NCBI GenBank assembly: GCA_018857735.1 | Contig: JABMCL010002470.1 | Span: 558,501-622,500 of the forward strand | Reading direction: 5' to 3' | Source of the DNA: Alviniconcha marisindica | Taxonomy: Eukaryota; Mollusca; Gastropoda; Provannidae | Length of the DNA: 64,000 nucleotides | Made by a program: the position numbers and the translations under genes | Notes under the pieces: model-generated | Databases searched by the model: none | Seen by the model: only the letters and a program-made list of their open reading frames with translations | What the model was told of the DNA's origin: nothing | In this document: piece after piece, positions 58,791 through 64,000 of the stretch | How positions within the stretch are numbered: the stretch's first letter is position 1 | Layout of the letters: each line of letters starts with the position of its first letter

Positions 58791-59158
58791 TGAGGGTTCT
58801 GCGCTGAACTCTAAGCCCCGCCTCTTTTCTCACAAGCTTTCTATCTGACCACCGTGTGACACCTCGTGTTGACCGCGGAATGCACGACGACCTGAGACCG
58901 ATTTAACGTTCAAAGGAATGTTATTTGCCTCATTTGACTGCTGATCATAAATCTCTTATTTGGGCATCAAAGCACGTGTGCCATTACGTTCTAAGAAGGT
59001 TTTGTTGGGATTCAGGCAGTCTTTAGATCCGCTGCTATGCGATAGCTTGTGAGGAAAGTATTGACAGCGCGCTTAGCCGCAGCGGTATATTTCTGCTATT
59101 TTTCTGACAGACTAAAATGTTCTTAAACGCTAGGATGATTGACAACCAGGAACCCTCT
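58790..59158. mobile_element. MITE-like element, family 1, diverged full copy
   Basis: The left end GAGGGTTCTGCGCTGAACTC and right end CAGGAACCCTCTA enclose about 370 bases with the family's internal blocks (CATTTGACTGCTGATCATAA, CCGCTGCTATGCGATAGCTT). Confidence 0.65.
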
Positions 59159-61585
59159 ATAGAATGATTTACCAACTGCTTCATGGAACAAGCCTCCTGC
59201 AAACGTTGCTTTTAACAGGTAGAAGAAACTAAAACCAAACGAAAAATGAAGAATAACAAGACCTACTTATTTCATGTTCAACTTCCAAATTGAGCTTTTT
59301 GAGCGGCGATCATGAGGATCGGATGGACAGTGTAACAGCACGCCTGCCGGAAACAGCGGCCTCTTTTGAGTTTTCCTCGTGTGTTGCGAGCACACGTTTC
59401 CAGTCACTCTGGCCACTGTAAAAGCACTCCTTTCATACGTTCAGTATCAGCTCAGTCGGCTGGACAGAACCAGTTTTGAGAACACTAGTTTCCTCAATGA
59501 CCAAGGGGCTTATATGTTCCATTCAGCAAAACATGCACTTGACAGTGGGGGACTGAAATTTCTCAAACTGGACTTACGCAGCAACAGCAATGCACCTACT
59601 TAAACTGCATGACTTATACGTTAAAACTAGTACTATTGCATCAGCTGCAGCAGCAAAAACAACAATACCAGCTGCATTACTACTATTACTGCAGCGATGG
59701 CAATATCCCTACTTGAACTACTACTGCTGCTGTTATATGTTACTACATGTACTGATGCTACCACTTACGATGTGTTTCACAGTATCGATGTCTGTGCCGT
59801 GTTCACCTTCTTTGATGACAATATCCGTCTCGCTTTGACCGCCTGTGTTTTCAGAAGCCCGGAATTTTCTGCGTGCTTTTGGACGTATGTGGTCTGTAGA
59901 CCGCTTGTAAACTGTTCAAAAATCGAACACATGAACCGTTTGTAATCAGTTGAAAACTCGAACATAGGTCAAAATCAAACGTACAGTCCGTTTTTGTAAT
60001 CTGTTAAAAATCGAACACTGGAGTCTTTTGTAACCTGTTCCGAAATGGAGCAAACTGTCAACCTACAAAGGTGAAGAAGGCAATAACTACCGTGACTGGA
60101 TATTCTGAACTGGATGCTGGTCACTTATTTTCTCAAGGAAAACTAACCAGTTTTGGTTTCTATCTCAATTCATGAGGATGTTACATATCAGAAATTGTTA
60201 TGGAGCTCCAGCTTTCTCAGTTCTTCGCAGGAAGCAGGGCGCAATAAATTATGTCAACAGAAAGAAGAAGAAAAAACTGACACTGTTTGTAATCGTGGAG
60301 AAAGAGAAAGAGAGACAGACAAATGGAGACACAGACTAATAATCAGAGAGAGAGAGAGAGGTGGGGGTATCCATTCCATCCCCGTGTTACCACAGTAGCA
60401 CGTAATTTTTGTTGTTGCCATTCTGCCAAAAAACATGTGGCAGATTACAGCTAAACATACATGCATCCTACATATGTGGCTTCGAATAAAATGATACTGT
60501 AAACTGGCGCATGGTTGTATGGTGTATACAAAACTTGCGCCGAGACAGCAGCAGTTTTACGTGGCACTAGCCATGCAAATAGTAAACAGTGCTGCGACCA
60601 ATGGTGGATATTCAAAACGCGCTGTGAAAAGCGACAGTCACTCATTCAGAGCCGCAGTCGCATAGTGTAGTGGGTCGACTAGAGCGTAGTGGGTCTGCTC
60701 GGAAGCAGAGAATGGCGCAATAATTGCCACTGTGAAGCGCTTAAGGCTCATCTCGAAATGAAGCGCTCAACAAGTGTTCATATAAAATCAAATAAAAGTG
60801 TAGCATTTACATGTTCCACTGAAATCAGTTTAGATCAGAATTAAATTGTTTCCATGTAAGACAACAGTGTTGTCCACATTTGACAGGGTGATCCATAATA
60901 CCCATTTGGTTTCGACTCTGTGATCGCAGTCTCAGCCAAACAGGAATTTCATGCTCCCCTCTCCGATGGTTTCAGTAGCCAAGTTTTCGTGCCAAATACT
61001 GTTTCAACAGAACAAACAGAAACGAATGCGAGCTGCGGGCAGATGTTGTATATGGCAGTTTCAACAGATCATTGCCAAGCCGACCATTTAACAACTCTAA
61101 ATACAACAGCAAAGCCTCAAATCGGGGCAGAAAATAACATCAACAAAATCTCGGAACTTGGACAAAGTCAGTCGCGTCATACTTCCGCCCGTAAGAGGTC
61201 ATAGACTTAGGCTGCGCTATTGTTGCCTTCCTGTACGTTCTTTACAATGAAATGAGCAGCAACTGCTTTTTTGATTTTATGCTTATTTCTTTTTTGGCTT
61301 CGAGACGTTTTGGAGGAGAATGCTCCCTTTCGTACAAGGCACGAAAACTTGGTTAACTTGAAAGAAAGCAAGACTTGTCCCTTAAGCATGCTGATAATGT
61401 TTCCTTCTATTCTTCATCGGAGAGGGGGAATTATTGTAATACAAGCGTAAAATTAATATGGTTTTCACAAAACCGAATTCCATACTTGGAAAAAAGAAAA
61501 GAAAAAAAAGAAAAAAAGAAGAAAAAAAGAAAGAAAAGACACACTAATTACTTAGCCTCCTTTGTGATGCCTCCCTAACTCTTAC
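59159..61585. other. Gap between exons B2 and B1
   Basis: SINE copy 4, an A/G-rich run (61492-61540), a degenerate trinucleotide patch (59640-59760) and unique DNA. An exon entering in phase 2 and leaving in phase 0 should be here if B1 and B2 belong to one transcript; I could not find it. Confidence 0.45.
60361..60735 (+). mobile_element. tRNA-derived SINE, copy 4 (body and tail)
   Basis: It has CCATTCCATCCCCGTGTTAC, GCGCATGGTTGTATGGTGTA, CAGTTTTACGTGGCACTAGC and GAATGGCGCAATAAT in the same order as the other copies. The tRNA head is missing, and a GA run lies at its 5' side. Confidence 0.72.
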
Positions 61586-64000
61586 CAATTCCGTGCCTCT
61601 TTGTGTGGTGAGTAACTGAGTGAGCATTCCCAGTCCATGAAACTCTTAGGGGCGTGTAAACGAGACTGTGGAACTCGATACGTACATGGAAAATAAGTAT
61701 CGGTGGGTGGATCGGGAGGATGTAGAGAGCCGTAAGTGCCGTCCAAGGGTTCCGACTGAGACCCCCCCTCGCCGTAGTACGAGCTAGGGTAATCTTCGGT
61801 GTAATCGGAGTATCGTTTCACTTCGCGTAGTTTATCTAGCACGTCCTGAATGCCATCGTCATCAAAGCTGTGCATGGTTTCTTTCCAAACGCCAAAAATC
61901 TTTGTTCTTGCCTTTGGCTTGCCCTTCTCGGTTTTTCTGCCGCGCTGATCTCCGCTTGCTAGCGGTGCGATGTGGAAGTTCGGGGGCAAGTCGGTGTCAC
62001 GGTTATCGGCAAACTTGCCGCCTTGCAGAATTCTCAGAATAGCTTCCTCCTGTTCTCTAGTCAATTTGCCGAAGTCAAAGCCTTTGCTCAAGTTACTGTG
62101 ATCCATGCTGTCAGTACCATCTTCGTCATCATCATCGTCGTCGTCGTCGTCGGTATTTTCACAGTCACATTCGTCATCTTCGTCCCTTTCCTCTTCCTCC
62201 TCATCCTCCTCTTCATCGTCTTCGGTTTTTTCTTCATCTTTCTCATCCCCATTATCCTCTTCATCCTCCTCAGCTTCATTCTCTTCTTCCTCTTCTTCTT
62301 TATCCTCTTCATCCTCCTCATCTTTATTCTCTGGTTTCTTGCCTTCTTTAGTATTTCCACTATCACCACCATTTGTTTCAGCTCCGTGTTTATTTTCTTG
62401 TTTGCCGTTACCTATTAAATTCCGGTCCACTTTAAGCCACATGTCTTTCACCAGTTCAGTGTGGCCACCATTATTGGGATTGTTAGAGTGGTTGCCCTCG
62501 CCAGTGGGGCTACTAATCATGTTCTGTCCACCATCGTGGCGTTCATTAACAGTGTTTTCTTCCCCATTCGTTTCGGCTTTTTTCTCTTGGATGAGTTTTA
62601 GATTGATTGTTTCATATGGATGTCCTGAGGAGCTTTTCCCCGTTTGATATTTATCGTTGTTATTCTTCCTGCCTTCTGTGTTATTACTGGTTTCTTCCTC
62701 ACCGAAGAGAATGTCAAGGAGCTTCTTCAGATCTTCAAGGTTCTTGATCTCTAGGCTGTCGTTACTGCGGCCCTCAGCCTTGTTTTTCTCGTCATCGTGT
62801 CCGTGATGGACATGGTCTTCTTCCGCAGTCGTTTTCGGTTTTTTCTCTGCGACAATCTTCAGTTTAAGGCTTGGAAGTGGATGTTCTTTGGAGCCTTTTT
62901 CCATGAGATCTGATTCGTCCATCTTTTTTTTAGCACTGTTATTCTCGCCCTTATTTTTCATGGGAAGTTCAGTGGTGTTGTTGTAATCTTTAGATCGGCT
63001 GTTATCGTAACTGTGGCCCTCGCCAGTTTCTCTAAAGTTTTGTTCAGGCGTTTCGGGATTTTCGTTGATAACCTTATGCTCAGGGTGTTCAAGTGACTGT
63101 TCTTCTGGGGTTTTATCCGTTTGCTTTTCCGGGATTCCTTCGTCGTTGTTTTTAACAGCAATGTGGCTTTTAGGAATAACCTCTTCCACCTGGGACGTTG
63201 TGGGGTTCTGTTTCACAACGTTTAGCTTAACATGTTCAAGTGGGTTTTTCTTCTTTTCCTCGTGCGTCTCTTGGGGTTTCTTTTTGAAAATTTTTAGCCT
63301 GAGGTTTTCATGTGGATGCTCTTTTTCTTTTTCCTTGAGGGGAATTTTAATGCTGTTGGAATTTTCAGACGGCTTGTTATCGTCACTGTGGTTTTGATCC
63401 TTGTTCTCTTCGGCAGGATGACCATTGCCTTGTTCTTCGGTCTTTTCGGGCTCATTAACTACGCCGTTTTCAAGTGGACGATCTATTACGCTTGTCTCCG
63501 TTTGGGTCTCCCCATTGATAATTTTTATGTTCAGTTGTTCATGTGCATTATCACTGGAACTTGCTTGATTGCTGTCTCCACTCTCCGCATTGGAGCCTTT
63601 GTCTTTATCCTGTTCGTCCTTGCCTTTGGAAGCTTCCTCCTTAACTTCATTGTTATCGTTCTTGGTCTGGTCTTCGTGACTTGTTTGTGGCTCCTGTGAA
63701 TTATCGCTGGAACTTGCTTGGTTGCTGTCTCCACTCTCCGCACTGGAGCCTTTGTCTTTATCCTGTTCGTCCTTGCCCTTGGAAGTTTCCTCCTTAACTT
63801 CATTGTTATCGTTCTTGGTCTGGTCTTCGTGACTTGTTTGCGGCTCTTGTGAATTATCACTGGAACTTGCTTGATTGCTGTCTCCACTCTCCGCATTGGA
63901 GCCTTTGTCTTTATCCTGTTCGTCCTTGCCCTTGGAATCTTTATCTTTGACTTCATTGTTATCGTTCTTGGTCTGGTCTTCGTGACTTGTTTGCGGCTCC
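61586..64000 (-). CDS. Locus B exon B1 (5' partial): acidic repeat-rich exon
   Basis: The frame is open from the window edge to 61582, about 805 codons, so the true 5' border is unseen. In order it contains: at least three in-frame 51-residue repeats (153 bases; units anchored at 63558, 63711 and 63864); five copies of a short motif in which a His/Pro/Glu lead is followed by a basic beta-like strand (LNIKII, LRLKIF, VKLNVV, LKLKIV, INLKLI); a Glu/Asp block with a run of nine Asp; and a unique C-terminal part with FDFGKLTREQEEAILRIL, RTKIFGVWKETMHSFDDDG and SDYTEDYPSSYYGEG. It ends either at TAA or at the strong donor TTG|GTAAGAG that overlaps that stop. Confidence 0.8.
63555..64000 (-). repeat. 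153-base coding repeat in exon B1
   Basis: Three near-identical units, period exactly 153 bases, encode 51 residues each: QASSDNSQEPQTSHEDQT, KNDNNEVKEE, SKGKDEQDKDKGS, AESGDSN. At least one more unit probably continues past the window edge. Confidence 0.9.

Larger units (their letters stand above)
35004..64000 (-). other. Locus B: 3' part of a second membrane protein gene with a modular tail
   Basis: This is a gene model joining 16 exons listed below; the 5' end lies beyond the right edge. From the transmembrane exon (58512) to the TGA at 35004-35006 all junctions agree in phase and encode 695 residues. The large right-edge exon may belong to the same gene, but its outgoing phase does not fit the transmembrane exon. 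The gene has the same strand, layout and tail composition as locus A, and both carry the PYSKWT-type motif, so I infer tandem paralogues. Confidence 0.65.

Noticed and set aside
60920..61204. 94-codon plus frame
   Set aside because: Unremarkable composition, no splice sites or homology cue, and on the opposite strand to every supported exon.
61972..62647. Plus frames of 148 and 180 codons rich in Ser, Phe, Ile and Leu
   Set aside because: Antisense shadow of the acidic part of exon B1.

Overview
The window looks like gene-bearing metazoan nuclear DNA, most likely from a mollusc and plausibly a gastropod (inference). The evidence is introns with GT-AG borders, long GT/GA/CA microsatellites, a tRNA-derived SINE family, LINE 3' tails, MITE-like elements with terminal inverted repeats, and almost no long open frames apart from exons. 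There is no sign of a bacterial or viral genome. All exon borders were found by eye, from splice motifs plus reading-phase agreement between neighbouring exons. No alignment or transcript was available.

Every coding exon I can support lies on the minus strand and falls into two loci. Locus A (28650 down to base 1) starts with a signal-peptide exon. It encodes a type I membrane protein of unrecognised family: a secreted N-terminal part with eight cysteines between residues 47 and 125, a Trp/Tyr-rich region, an acidic linker, one transmembrane helix (about residues 339-359), then a very long low-complexity cytoplasmic tail of Lys/Ser/Gly/Pro/Thr-rich modules. Exons 1-13 join in consistent phase and give a 971-residue protein if exon 13 is terminal. 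Exon 14 (Thr/Pro repeats, then a Lys-rich block) accepts the same phase, so the tail can instead run on to exon 16 and past the left edge.

Locus B (64000 down to 35004) shows the 3' part of a second membrane protein. At the right edge is a large acidic, repeat-bearing exon. It is followed by a transmembrane exon with Cys pairs at its cytoplasmic face, and then 14 more exons encoding a tail of Lys-rich, Pro/Ala-rich and Arg-Pro modules that ends at a TGA. All tail exons from 55414 to 35132 begin and end in phase 0. The join between the large acidic exon and the transmembrane exon is not solved: one ends in phase 2 (or at a stop), the other starts in phase 0.

The two loci share a tail motif (PYSKWT, one Ser or Pro, two acidic residues, FE, then AR two residues later) and the same architecture. 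I read them as tandem paralogues with modular cytoplasmic tails; this is the most interesting content here. Between them (28.7-35.0 kb) lie LINE remnants, a fold-back element, a 41-bp minisatellite and a 56-base C tract. Mobile elements and satellites sit directly against several splice sites, so repeat insertion has probably shaped this gene family.
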